Origin: CAIXLI01 sp964587125
GTDB taxonomy: Bacteria; Pseudomonadota; Alphaproteobacteria; UBA9219
Assembly: GCA_964587125.1 (NCBI GenBank)
Contig: CAZPKC010000010.1
Span: 24,712 to 88,711 of the forward strand
DNA: 64,000 nucleotides
Direction: 5' to 3'
The stretch's first letter is position 1, and each line of letters starts with the position of its first letter. Below are positions 35,279 to 43,533 of this stretch, piece after piece. Below the pieces are notes generated by a model that was given only the letters and a program-made list of their open reading frames with translations, did no database searches and was not told the origin of the DNA. A program made the translations under genes and the position numbers.

Positions 35279-35382
35279 GCGTCTGATTTTGTTACAGGAT
35301 AAGTATTATAACGCAACGTTAAATGTTTTTTAAGCCGTCGCGTATAATAAGGGCGGGACTTTATATAAGACAAGGCACATTA

Positions 35383-35694
35383 ATGCGCGAAGACAAGCGC
35401 CGATATTTTATCGAATTACAAATAAACGGCGGAGAAAACGTATCCCGCCGCCGCGAAGCGGAGGTGCGCCGCGCGCAAGCCGAGCGATTCGTCGGCGAAA
35501 TTTCCCTGTGGCTGCAAGAGCAGGAACTGAAAGACAAAGTCGCGTCGATCGCCGTAACGGCGCTGGGGCAGGTCTTGATCACGTGCGAGCAGGACATTAT
35601 CAACCGGATGCGCGGGGACGAAACGCTGAACATCGCGACGATTCGCTCAGGCACAACATTGACCGAAAGCGTCCAGCGCGTTTCGGGCGCATAG
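35383..35694 (+). CDS. Hypothetical small soluble protein
   Basis: 103 residues from the ATG at 35383 with AAGG seven bases upstream. A TATAAT at 35343-35348 puts the transcription start between it and the earlier ATG at 35323, which argues for the shorter form. Mixed alpha/beta: an Arg/Glu-rich helix (RRREAEVRRAQAERFVG) followed by strands ASIAVTALGQVLITC. No family recognised. Convergent with engB. Confidence 0.55.
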   Translation: MREDKRRYFIELQINGGENVSRRREAEVRRAQAERFVGEISLWLQEQELKDKVASIAVTALGQVLITCEQDIINRMRGDETLNIATIRSGTTLTESVQRVSGA

Positions 35695-35699
35695 GGCGA

Positions 35700-36320
35700 T
35701 TAAAACCCCGCCGTTTTCGCGAGAAACTCCCGCAATTCCGCAATGCCCAATTTATCCTCGGCGCTTGTCGCGATAATGCCGCCGAGGGCCGCGGGATGCT
35801 TTTTCGCAAGCGCTTCGGCTTCTTTCAGAAGATTTTCGCGCTCAATCTTCCGCGCCCGATCCATTTTCGTCAGCACAATTTGATAAACGACGGCGGCACG
35901 GTCGAGAAAATCCATCATTTCGATATCGTTGGCCTTCGCTTCGTGCGTGCCGTCAAGCAGCAAACACACGCATTTCAACGCCTCGCGTTTGCGCAAGTAA
36001 GCGCTGATTAAACCGTTCCATCTTTTTTTCTCGGCCTCCGGCGCTTTGGCGTGGCCGTAGCCGGGCAAATCGGCGAGCATAAGCCGCTGCCCCAGATTGA
36101 AAAACACGATTTGCTGCGTGCGCCCGGGCGTTTTCGATGCGCGCGCCAAAACCTTTCGCCCCGTCAGAGCGTTGATAAGCGACGATTTTCCCGCATTCGA
36201 CCGCCCGATGAAAGCGACTTCGGGTAACGCGCCTTCGGGGAATTGCGACGGCGCGGCAGCCGCAAGAACGAAATCGCATTGTTGCGCAAAAAGCTTCCGG
36301 GCTTCTTCGGAGTCGGTCAT
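35700..36320 (-). CDS. engB: Ribosome biogenesis GTP-binding protein YihA/EngB
   Basis: 206 residues. GTPase acting late in 50S assembly. G1 GRSNAGKSSLINAL, G2 region KTPGRTQ, G3 DLPGYG, G4 TKMD and G5 ATSAED are in order. Its start overlaps the stop of the upstream HpnL-like gene by four bases. Confidence 0.95.
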   Translation of the reverse strand: MTDSEEARKLFAQQCDFVLAAAAPSQFPEGALPEVAFIGRSNAGKSSLINALTGRKVLARASKTPGRTQQIVFFNLGQRLMLADLPGYGHAKAPEAEKKRWNGLISAYLRKREALKCVCLLLDGTHEAKANDIEMMDFLDRAAVVYQIVLTKMDRARKIERENLLKEAEALAKKHPAALGGIIATSAEDKLGIAELREFLAKTAGF

Positions 36321-37282
36321 TTCTTCAACAGCCTTTTTCCCTCGTGAAGTTGCCAGAAAACGAGCGCGGGAGCGAAGAAAAGCAGATCGCGTCCGCGCCG
36401 GATAAGAGCCAAGGCAGCTGCGGTTTCATGCGGCAGGCCCAGCATTCCGCCGAACACAAGAAACCCCGCTTCCTGTACGCCCAGCGCGCCCGGAACGGCG
36501 AAAGCGATGCTGGCCGATCCTTGGATCAGGGACTCGATCATAATCGCTTCGGTCCATGATAAGGGATGTCCCAGAAAAACCAGCGCCATCCAGATTTCGA
36601 CAGACCCGAGAGCCCACGCGGCGAATTGCCAGATCGTGCATACGACTGCGCGCCCCGTGCGGCGGTAAATGACGGTCACGGCGCGGTCCAGCCGCGCCGC
36701 GTCTCCCGCCAGATGCCCCCATTTATCGCGGAACACCGCGCGGAAAAGGCGCAACAACAATCCGAAAAACCCGATCCTTTGCACAAGAACCATCGCGCCG
36801 AGCAGGGGCGTCGATAAAACGAAACCCCACGCCAGCTGCGTGACGATATCTTTGTCGCTGACGCGCAGCGCGAATAAAAGAATGCCAATGGCGACGAACA
36901 GGAAAATCGCCGCGATCGACAGCGTCACCTCGACGACCGTAATCGCAATCGCCACGTTTTTGCGCATGCCGTGGGCGATCATCATCCTCACGCAGGCGAT
37001 TTCGCCGCCAACCCGCGCCACGGGCATCAAGAGATTAATCGCGGTGCGCACCCACATATAATAAGTGAACATCGACAAAGTCGGGCGTTTTTTCCCCGGA
37101 ATGAGGATAAGCCAGCCATAGGTGGAAGCGACAAGCGGCACGATATGAAATGCCGCGACCCAAACGATGCCCCAGCCAGCCTGTGCCAAAGCTTGAAGCA
37201 CAAGCCCCCATCCGCTCCACACGATAACGGCGGTGGCGGCAGCCAAGCCCAGAAGCCCTAAAAACGCAGCCCAACGATACAT
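36317..37282 (-). CDS. Lysylphosphatidylglycerol-synthase-type membrane protein, HpnL-like (UPF0104)
   Basis: 321 residues with about eight helices. It resembles the LPG_synthase_TM/HpnL group (YMWVRTAINLLMPVARVGGE, then FAVPGALGVQEAGFLVFGGM), members of which move or modify lipids; HpnL is needed for hopanoid delivery in some alphaproteobacteria, but no hopanoid genes are here. The ATG at 37282 has AAGGAG six bases upstream, and this site is the outer end of a MITE-like element. Confidence 0.8.
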   Translation of the reverse strand: MYRWAAFLGLLGLAAATAVIVWSGWGLVLQALAQAGWGIVWVAAFHIVPLVASTYGWLILIPGKKRPTLSMFTYYMWVRTAINLLMPVARVGGEIACVRMMIAHGMRKNVAIAITVVEVTLSIAAIFLFVAIGILLFALRVSDKDIVTQLAWGFVLSTPLLGAMVLVQRIGFFGLLLRLFRAVFRDKWGHLAGDAARLDRAVTVIYRRTGRAVVCTIWQFAAWALGSVEIWMALVFLGHPLSWTEAIMIESLIQGSASIAFAVPGALGVQEAGFLVFGGMLGLPHETAAALALIRRGRDLLFFAPALVFWQLHEGKRLLKK

Positions 37283-37285
37283 AAC

Positions 37286-37473
37286 GACTCCTTGCCTAGC
37301 CCTAACTCTGGCGGGTGACTGCTTTGTCGCTGCGGTGCTCGGATCCGCACGTACCTTAGAGTACGCTTGCGGTCCTGCGCTCCTCGCTTCTCGTGCGGGC
37401 AAAAGCGTCCGCCCTAAAACTGCTTCGCCCGTTCTTGCCGCGCCCCCTCGCCAGAGCGGGTTATGCAAGGGTC
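37286..37473. mobile_element. MITE-like element with imperfect ~28-bp terminal inverted repeats, copy 2 (188 bp)
   Basis: Left end GACTCCTTGCCTAGCCC and on to CTCTGGCG (to 37313); right end, inverted, GACCCTTGCATAACCCG and CTCTGGCG (from 37449). About 22 of 26 aligned bases match. The inverted right end GACCCTTGCATAACC matches the left end at 2250. The interior contains GACTGCTTTGT and GTACC/GGTAC-type palindromes. It has no coding capacity and no obvious target duplication. Its left end contributes the AAGGAG of gene 36317-37282. The rest of the 37283-37581 gap holds only the porin terminator. Confidence 0.65.
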
Positions 37474-37527
37474 TCTTTCTCAACACACACGAACAACAAA
37501 GACAAGGTTTCTTCTACCACAAAAAGA

Positions 37528-37553
37528 AAAGGCGGGAATCGCTCCCCGCCTTT
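37528..37553. terminator. Terminator after the porin gene
   Basis: AAAGGCGGG (37528-37536) pairs with CCCGCCTTT (37545-37553). On the minus strand a T-rich run (TTTTCTTTTT) follows, ending the porin transcript. Confidence 0.85.
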
Positions 37554-37581
37554 CCTCTTATACTAGACGCTAATCGTTAGA

Positions 37582-38859
37582 TTAGAACGCCAACTTTTGA
37601 GAAACCAACAGGACGTACCCGTCGTTTCTGACGCTCGCGGGAGTCGTGCCGCTCGTCGCCAGTCTCTGGTCGAACAGAACGCCATCGACGTTCGTGGTCA
37701 GACCAGGAGCCCAAGTGTACGCGCCGCCCAAACTATAGGAATTAAGAGCTGCGACGTAGTTGGAGTTGTCCTTAATCGAAGAAGAAGCAAAGGCCAAATC
37801 ATTGTCATAGCCTTCGCCGAACTCGTAGCTCGCAGCGACCGCAGCCTTGCCGAACTCATATTTCAAACCGGCAGTGACTGTGCGCTGATCGCGGCCTTGT
37901 CCGACAACCGTATCATAGCTGCCGAGGTCGTTGTAGGTAGCGCCGAAGGTAAAGCCCTCAGCCGCAACCTGCGCGCCGACGCCCCAAGCGGTGAAGTCTT
38001 GGACTTCTCCGGCGGGAGCATAAGCGAGCCACAGCGGGTTATAAACGATAGGAAGGTAACCGCTCGCAGACGTGCCCGTAGCAGTCGCTTGCGTGATATC
38101 CTTTGTGCTGCCCGTGATAACGTCCGCGCTGACGCCGACCGTGACAGGCTTAAACGAGCCCGTGTAGTCAATCGCGCCCTTCACGACGTTACGATACGGA
38201 GACAGAACATCCGACACAGCCGTAAGCTGCGTCTGGTTGTTCGCAACTTCCACGCTGCTGCTGCCGTAGTTGTAGAAGTTCGGAGCGAACGTCACGCCAG
38301 CTTGCACCTTTTGCGTGTCGTTGCCGACCTTCGGGGTGAAGTAGGTGATGTTCGTGCTGTGATCGGTTCCGTCGATGCCAACAACGAGGTTCTTGGCAAA
38401 CGTGAACGTGTCGAGGAAGTCGATGTAGCTGCCCGTGACCTGGCCTTCGCCGACGGTCGGAGCCGCAATGGCCAGATCCGTCGCGCCGTGCGAGTCGCCC
38501 AGCACCAGCTTGCCAAACGCGCCCGACAGGAAGACGTTCGCTTCGGTTACGGAGATCTGATTGCTTTCGCCCATGAACAGGTTCGAGATATCGGGGTTGT
38601 TATCGAGGCTCAGATTGCCGCCGTATTCGATCCCGTTGCCCGTCTTGCCGTTAACGGCAAAGTTCAGGTCATACAGGGTGTTGAAGTCGTCGTTATTTTC
38701 GCTGACGCCTTGAGTTGCCACCTTGCCTTCGTGGAACGCACCGGCCATCACGTCAACGTCGCCGCCGACAGTCACGGTGAGCGGCGAGGTCGCGGCTTGA
38801 GCGGCGCCTGCCACTGCAAAACCGACGAGAGCCGTCGTTGCTAATAGAATCTTACGCAT
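37582..38859 (-). CDS. Outer membrane porin
   Basis: 425 residues. Signal peptide MRKILLATTALVGFAVAGAA then QA; mature protein rich in alternating strands and Gly/Tyr/Asp, with typical porin pieces VTVGGDVDVMAG, GIEYGGNLSLDNNPDISNL and an ending VLLVSQKLAF with terminal Phe for BAM recognition. Alphaproteobacterial general porin type. Monocistronic, with a long upstream region and a strong terminator, consistent with high expression. Confidence 0.88.
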   Translation of the reverse strand: MRKILLATTALVGFAVAGAAQAATSPLTVTVGGDVDVMAGAFHEGKVATQGVSENNDDFNTLYDLNFAVNGKTGNGIEYGGNLSLDNNPDISNLFMGESNQISVTEANVFLSGAFGKLVLGDSHGATDLAIAAPTVGEGQVTGSYIDFLDTFTFAKNLVVGIDGTDHSTNITYFTPKVGNDTQKVQAGVTFAPNFYNYGSSSVEVANNQTQLTAVSDVLSPYRNVVKGAIDYTGSFKPVTVGVSADVITGSTKDITQATATGTSASGYLPIVYNPLWLAYAPAGEVQDFTAWGVGAQVAAEGFTFGATYNDLGSYDTVVGQGRDQRTVTAGLKYEFGKAAVAASYEFGEGYDNDLAFASSSIKDNSNYVAALNSYSLGGAYTWAPGLTTNVDGVLFDQRLATSGTTPASVRNDGYVLLVSQKLAF

Positions 38860-39365
38860 GTTTCCCCCTTGTTTTGTTAAGATTGGGTATCAATAGAAGT
38901 TTAGAGAAGAGGCGATATGCCTCACGGCGAGGAATTTGAGGCCTGAGGCCTGCACAGACAAGCTAGAAATGCCTTTTTGGCCAAGACTCCGGCTAAATGT
39001 TGCATTCCGGCAACAAGGCAGCCCCCAACGGCATGCCATAACATATTGATATATAAGAAAATCGCAATTCTTATGCAAACGGCAGGTAAATAAAAACTTA
39101 AAGCGAAAAGCACACAAAATAAGAAGAGAAAAAGCAATTTTTCCCGTTTTTATGATTCCACCTCCGAAACGACGATTCTTTGAGATATACAAAGAAAACG
39201 ACATATGCGGAAAAGGTATCGACGTTCAGACCCCTCTTTGCCCACAAGGGTGGGCGGAGAGCGATATGCTCAGCATTTCGACTTCGCTCTTAATCCCTTG
39301 CATTCAACGCGGCCTCAGCCTTAAATAGACGGCTCCAGAATCGTTTTCTCCTTAACCGGAACATC
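38860..39365. other. 506-bp intergenic region between porin and DUF3576 gene
   Basis: Holds the divergent promoters. Near the porin start is a small stem GAGGC-GATAT-GCCTC (about 38909-38923) and a GAGGCCTGAGGCCT doublet, probably in the porin leader. GCCCAC/GTGGGC (39240-39255) forms another stem. TTGCAT and TTAAAT with about 19 bp between them (near 39301-39332) may be the promoter of the lipoprotein gene. No convincing gene is visible. Confidence 0.5.
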
Positions 39366-39884
39366 ATGAAATCATTTTTGCTTATACCCGTTTTGTTCGG
39401 GCTTCTGGCTTTGTCCGCCTGCGGCGACATCAAGACCGATCCGACTTACAGCGACAAGGCTCACGACGATCTATATAAAAACGGCAGCCTTCTCAGCGAT
39501 AAAGGGGGATGGAATCTCTTCGGGGAAGACGAAAAGAAACCTAATGAAAATAATGGGATAGGCGTCAATGGCTTCTTATGGCGTGCCTCGCTCGATACAA
39601 TATCCTTTATGCCTATTGCCTCTGCGGATCCGTTTGGCGGCGTTGTTTTAACCGATTGGTACAGCGCGCCCGACACGCCTGCCGAACGCACAAAACTGAA
39701 CGTCTTCATCCGCGACCGCGAATTGACGGCTAACGGCATTAAGGTGACGGTTTTCCGCCAGACGAAGAACGCCAAAGGCATTTGGGAGGACGAGCCGGTT
39801 TCGGCAACCACGGCGGTTTCGATAGAAAACGCCATTTTGACCCGCGCGCGGCAAATCCGCTTGGCGCAGAAACAATTTAACTAG
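39366..39884 (+). CDS. DUF3576 family lipoprotein
   Basis: 172 residues. Lipoprotein signal peptide with lipobox LSAC near residue 19. The body contains GIGVNGFLWRASLDTISFMP and ADPFGGVVLTDWY, the DUF3576 signature, and ends in a helix TRARQIRLAQKQFN. The family is alphaproteobacterial and of unknown role; an outer membrane location is likely. Convergent with the response regulator pair. Confidence 0.85.
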   Translation: MKSFLLIPVLFGLLALSACGDIKTDPTYSDKAHDDLYKNGSLLSDKGGWNLFGEDEKKPNENNGIGVNGFLWRASLDTISFMPIASADPFGGVVLTDWYSAPDTPAERTKLNVFIRDRELTANGIKVTVFRQTKNAKGIWEDEPVSATTAVSIENAILTRARQIRLAQKQFN

Positions 39885-39970
39885 GTCTTAACCCTGATTG
39901 CGATTTGCTTTGTCCGCCGAAGCCTTGGCGAAGGCGGAAGCCCAATAGACGGAATCGCCTAAGACAGTTC

Positions 39971-40732
39971 TTACGTAATCGTCGGGCATTTGGACAGATG
40001 TTCCTGCAGTTTTCCCCCCGAGAAGGGCTTTGTCAGAAAGCCTTTGGCGCCCAAGCGCGTGGCATTCTCGACGTTGTCGAAAGAGCTGTCGGCGCTGAGC
40101 ATGACGACGTAAGCCTTGGGATCGAAGGCCAGAATTTTCGAAAGCAAATGAGTCCCATCGGCATTCGGCAGATGAATGTCGAGGAAGACGATATCCGGAG
40201 AATGTCTCTTATAGGCTTCTAAAACTTCGGCGCCATCCGCCACTTCGACGACCGTGTAATTCGCTCCCACGCCCTTTTTGACAAGAGTTCGTAAAAACAT
40301 GTCGTCGTCGGCGACAAGGACGATATTTTCGCGCCGCGTGGCGCGGGTGTCGGCAAAAGTCGGATTAATGGGGCTTTTGTAAGTGATAAATATCTCAAGC
40401 TTGGCGATACCGTCCTTCGTCGCCTCGTTTACGGAAATCTGACATCCGTTTTCGGGCAGGGCTTTGCCGACGTTGTCGGCGACGGCGGACGAGGGATTGT
40501 TTTCTCCCCACCGCACGATCATCAGAATCTCGCGGGGATTGCAGATGTAAAGTTTGCCTTCGCGGCCCTTGAACAAGGCGTGAACCATTTCGGCCACTTT
40601 TTTGATTGTCAGTTCCTTGTCGGAATCTTCCGTCAGCCGGATGTCAACGAACAGCCAGTCTTTCAGCGACATCTTGATGTAGGGCAGATAATTGAGGAGT
40701 TCTTTGCGGTCTTTGGGGTATAGAATTTCCAT
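39971..40732 (-). CDS. Response regulator with unknown N-terminal domain and C-terminal receiver
   Basis: 253 residues from the ATG at 40732 (AAGG upstream). Residues 1-~130 form a domain I do not recognise (PKDRKELLNYLPYIKMSLKD; REILMIVRWGEN). A receiver domain follows: LVADDDMFLRT acidic pair, phosphorylation site in FLDIHLPNADG, VVMLSADSS and TKPF. Receivers are more often N-terminal; here it is C-terminal with no DNA-binding output. It lies 17 bases behind another receiver protein; together they may be a phosphorelay. Confidence 0.8.
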   Translation of the reverse strand: MEILYPKDRKELLNYLPYIKMSLKDWLFVDIRLTEDSDKELTIKKVAEMVHALFKGREGKLYICNPREILMIVRWGENNPSSAVADNVGKALPENGCQISVNEATKDGIAKLEIFITYKSPINPTFADTRATRRENIVLVADDDMFLRTLVKKGVGANYTVVEVADGAEVLEAYKRHSPDIVFLDIHLPNADGTHLLSKILAFDPKAYVVMLSADSSFDNVENATRLGAKGFLTKPFSGGKLQEHLSKCPTIT

Positions 40733-40749
40733 ATCGTTTGCCTTGTTTC

Positions 40750-41154
40750 TTAACGCGCGGAACGGGTCGTCCAATAGCGGTCGATGATATCGTCGATCTT
40801 TCGTTTGTCGAAAGGTTTTGTTAAAAACCCGTCGACGCGATTGAAAGACGCTTCTTCCTTGTCGTCCGTATAGTCGCTGGCCGTCGCCATGACGACATAG
40901 GTCTTGGGATTGCGTTCCTTGATCTTATAAGCGAGATCGTGGCCGTTTCCGTCGGGCAGGAGAATGTCCAGAAATACGATGTCGGGGGTTTTCTTGAGAT
41001 AGGCGTTCCACCCCTCCTTGACGCTGGGAGCCGTTTCGACGATGTGCTCTTTTCCAAATGCGCCGCTGAATATTTCCCGCAAAAGCACGCTGTCTTCGAC
41101 CACAAGAATATGCAAAGGACTGCGCGCCTTTTTCTGTTCGGTATTCTCGATCAT
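40750..41154 (-). CDS. Single-domain response regulator
   Basis: 134 residues from the ATG at 41154. Receiver with HILVVEDSVLLREIF, phospho-Asp in FLDILLPDGNG, VVMATASD and TKPF; only a short tail follows. CheY-like signal carrier. No histidine kinase is nearby. Four bases upstream of the ATG is a run of 13 G on the coding strand that must contain or abut the ribosome binding site. Confidence 0.85.
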   Translation of the reverse strand: MIENTEQKKARSPLHILVVEDSVLLREIFSGAFGKEHIVETAPSVKEGWNAYLKKTPDIVFLDILLPDGNGHDLAYKIKERNPKTYVVMATASDYTDDKEEASFNRVDGFLTKPFDKRKIDDIIDRYWTTRSAR

Positions 41155-41157
41155 CGA

Positions 41158-41170
41158 CCCCCCCCCCCCC
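41158..41170. repeat. 13-base G/C homopolymer in the response regulator leader
   Basis: Thirteen C in the given strand (13 G in the mRNA), preceded on the coding strand by AA and followed by TCG and the ATG. Such tracts change length by slippage. Here the run is part of the translation start region, so length changes would alter ribosome binding or promoter spacing, not the reading frame. Confidence 0.8.
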
Positions 41171-41305
41171 TTGTATCTGTATGACAGAATGATCGCTCGC
41201 GCTTTGGTTGTGATACTATAAGGAAAAAGTAAAGAAAGTTTGCGCCCTTTCAAAATATCGACATCCGGTCTTAATCATAAAATTAAAATTTCGTTAACAA
41301 CGCCT

Positions 41306-41334
41306 CTTGAAACAATGGGTAAGATGGCCTATCT
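41306..41334 (+). promoter_or_regulatory. Sigma-32 (RpoH) promoter of groESL
   Basis: CTTG (41306-41309), 18 bases, CCTATCT (41328-41334), matching the alphaproteobacterial heat-shock consensus CTTG-N17/18-CYTATNT. No CIRCE element is seen between it and groES, so control is probably by RpoH alone. Confidence 0.75.
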
Positions 41335-41392
41335 CCACACCACTACACAGTACTGTCTGGCTAATAATCGTTTAACATTAAGGAGATGTCCT

Positions 41393-41704
41393 ATGAAGTT
41401 CCGTCCTCTGCATGACCGCGTTGTCGTTCGCCGCATCGAAGGCGATCAAAAGACTGCGGGCGGCATCATTATCCCCGATACGGCCAAGGAAAAGCCCCAA
41501 GAGGGCGAAGTCATCGCCGTTGGCCCTGGAGCCCGCGATGAATCCGGCAAGATCGTCGCGCTCGACGTGAAGGCGGGCGACCGCATCCTGTTCGGCAAGT
41601 GGTCGGGAACCGAAGTGAAGATCGACGGCGAAGAACTGCTCATCATGAAGGAATCCGACGTCATGGGCGTGATTTGCTGCGGAACCTGCAAGTCCAAGAA
41701 ATAA
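41393..41704 (+). CDS. groES: Co-chaperonin GroES with a Cys-containing C-terminal tail
   Basis: 103 residues. FRPLHDRVVVRRIEGDQKTAGGIIIP includes the mobile loop and the body ends DRILFGKWSGTEVKIDGEEL, all typical. The family normally ends near residue 95-96; here the last ten residues read CCGTCKSKK, with three Cys. The ATG has AAGGAG at about eight bases. Confidence 0.96.
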   Translation: MKFRPLHDRVVVRRIEGDQKTAGGIIIPDTAKEKPQEGEVIAVGPGARDESGKIVALDVKAGDRILFGKWSGTEVKIDGEELLIMKESDVMGVICCGTCKSKK

Positions 41705-41743
41705 GCGACGCACACTCTCTAACGAATAACAAAGGAAACAAAA

Positions 41744-43390
41744 ATGGCTGCAAAACAAGTTCTCTTCGGAACCGACGCTCGCGATAAGCTGCTGCGCGGT
41801 CTCGATATCCTCGCCAATTCCGTCAAGGTCACGCTGGGGCCCAAAGGCCGCAATGTCGTGATCGAGAAAAGTTTCGGCGCGCCGCGCATGACCAAGGACG
41901 GCGTCACGGTCGCGAAGGAAATCGAACTTTCCGACAAGATGGAAAACATGGGCGCGCAAATGCTACGCGAAGTCGCCTCCAAGGCCTCCGATAAGGCGGG
42001 CGACGGCACGACGACCGCGACGGTTTTAGCGCAAGCGCTCTCTCGCGAAGGCCTTAAGGCGGTCGCGGCGGGCATGAATCCGCTCGATCTGAAGCGCGGC
42101 ATCGACAAGGCCGTCGAAGTCGTGATCGAAGACCTTAAATCCCGTTCGAAGAAGGTCTCCAGCAACGCGGAAATTGCCCAAGTCGGCACCATTTCCGCCA
42201 ACGGCGATAAGGAAATCGGCGACAAGATCGCCGAGGCGATGGGCAAGGTCGGCAACGAATCCCCGATCACCGTCGAGGAAAGCAAAGGCCTCGAGACCGA
42301 GCTCGAAATCGTCGAAGGCATGCAGTTCGATCGCGGCTATTTGTCGCCGTACTTCGTGACGAACGCCGAAAAGATGCTCGTCGAACTGGACAGCCCTTAC
42401 GTCCTTTTCCACGAAAGCAAGCTGTCAAGCCTGCAACCCCTGCTTCCCGTTCTCGAAGCGGTCGTGCAGTCGGGCAAGCCGCTTTTGATCGTCGCCGAGG
42501 AAGTCGAAGGCGAAGCTCTGGCGACGCTCGTCGTTAATAAGCTGCGCGGCGGCCTTAAGGTCGCGGCGGTGAAAGCCCCGGGCTTCGGCGACCGCCGCAA
42601 GGCGACGCTCGAAGACATGGCGATTTTGACGGGCGGACAGGTTATTTCCGCCGATCTCGGCATCAAGCTCGAGAACGTCACGCTCGACATGCTCGGCAAC
42701 GCCAAGAAGGTTCGCATCGACAAGGACAACACGACGATCATCGACGGCGCGGGCAAGAAAAAGGACATCGAAGCCCGTTGCAGCCAGATCAGACAGCAGA
42801 TCGAGGAAACCACGTCCGATTACGACAAGGAAAAGCTGCAGGAACGCCTCGCCAAACTGGCGGGCGGCGTGGCGATACTCCGCGTCGGGGGTGCTTCCGA
42901 AGTTGAAGTCAAGGAACGCAAGGATCGCGTTGACGACGCCATTCATGCGACCAAGGCCGCGGTCGAGGAAGGCATCGTCGCGGGAGGCGGGGCCGCTTTG
43001 CTCTATGCCATCCGTGCGATCGAGAAAGTTCGCCAGACGAACGACGACCAACGCCGCGGCGTGGACATCGTTCGCCGCGCGCTCGAAGCCCCGATCCGCC
43101 AGATCGTCGAAAACGCCGGCGTCGACGGCTCGATCGTCGTGGGCAAGCTGATGGAACAAAAGGACATCAACTTCGGCTACGACGCTCAGAAGAACGAATA
43201 CGGCGATTTGCTGAAATCCGGCATCGTCGATCCGACCAAGGTCGTCCGCATCGCGCTTGAAAGCGCCGCGTCTGTCGCGGGTCTTTTGATCACGACCGAA
43301 GCGATGATCGCCGACAAGCCCGAGAAGAAGGCAGCCCCCGGCGGTGGCGCTGGCGGCGGAATGGGCGGAATGGGCGATATGGACTTTTAA
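41744..43390 (+). CDS. groEL: Chaperonin GroEL
   Basis: 548 residues. ATP-driven folding chamber with GroES. Typical AAKQVLFG start, ATPase motif GDGTTTATVLAQ (about 86-97) and the flexible C-terminal Gly/Met tail (GGGAGGGMGGMGDMDF). Forty bases separate it from groES. A strong terminator follows and separates the operon from the accessory repeat-protein locus. Confidence 0.98.
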   Translation: MAAKQVLFGTDARDKLLRGLDILANSVKVTLGPKGRNVVIEKSFGAPRMTKDGVTVAKEIELSDKMENMGAQMLREVASKASDKAGDGTTTATVLAQALSREGLKAVAAGMNPLDLKRGIDKAVEVVIEDLKSRSKKVSSNAEIAQVGTISANGDKEIGDKIAEAMGKVGNESPITVEESKGLETELEIVEGMQFDRGYLSPYFVTNAEKMLVELDSPYVLFHESKLSSLQPLLPVLEAVVQSGKPLLIVAEEVEGEALATLVVNKLRGGLKVAAVKAPGFGDRRKATLEDMAILTGGQVISADLGIKLENVTLDMLGNAKKVRIDKDNTTIIDGAGKKKDIEARCSQIRQQIEETTSDYDKEKLQERLAKLAGGVAILRVGGASEVEVKERKDRVDDAIHATKAAVEEGIVAGGGAALLYAIRAIEKVRQTNDDQRRGVDIVRRALEAPIRQIVENAGVDGSIVVGKLMEQKDINFGYDAQKNEYGDLLKSGIVDPTKVVRIALESAASVAGLLITTEAMIADKPEKKAAPGGGAGGGMGGMGDMDF

Positions 43391-43413
43391 CCGACGCCTT
43401 TATGCTTAAAATG

Positions 43414-43446
43414 AAGGGCCGCAATTACTTGCGGCCCTTTGTTTTT
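43414..43446 (+). terminator. Rho-independent terminator of groESL
   Basis: AAGGGCCGCAA pairs with TTGCGGCCCTT across a five-base loop, followed by TGTTTTT. Confidence 0.9.
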
Positions 43447-43464
43447 AAAGGGAGAATCCGGATT

Positions 43465-43504
43465 ATATTCTTGTTCTGAAAGTATTTATTGTGAAGTAAG
43501 TTAA
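43465..43504 (+). repeat. 40-bp upstream direct repeat, copy 1 (before gene 43534)
   Basis: Identical at 37 of 40 positions to 45083-45122 and placed 29 bases before the start codon. It contains CTGAAAGTATT (43476-43486) and the first of two GTTCTGAA-like words (43473-43480; second, degenerate, ATTGTGAA at 43488-43495). The similarity continues more weakly to the start codon (GATTTTTA, ATGAACGAT). Confidence 0.85.
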
Positions 43505-43533
43505 GCCATCCGATTTTTAAGGAAGAATTTTTA

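Noticed and set aside
37597..38844. 415-codon open frame antisense to the porin gene
   Set aside because: It mirrors the porin codons exactly, is Arg/Val-rich without domain structure, and the porin has a signal peptide and terminal Phe.
38890..39204. 104-codon frame upstream of the porin on the same strand
   Set aside because: No ribosome binding site, odd composition, and it lies where the porin promoter and leader should be.
41335..41392. CIRCE element before groES
   Set aside because: The inverted repeat TTAGCACTC-N9-GAGTGCTAA is not present; only the sigma-32 promoter is seen.
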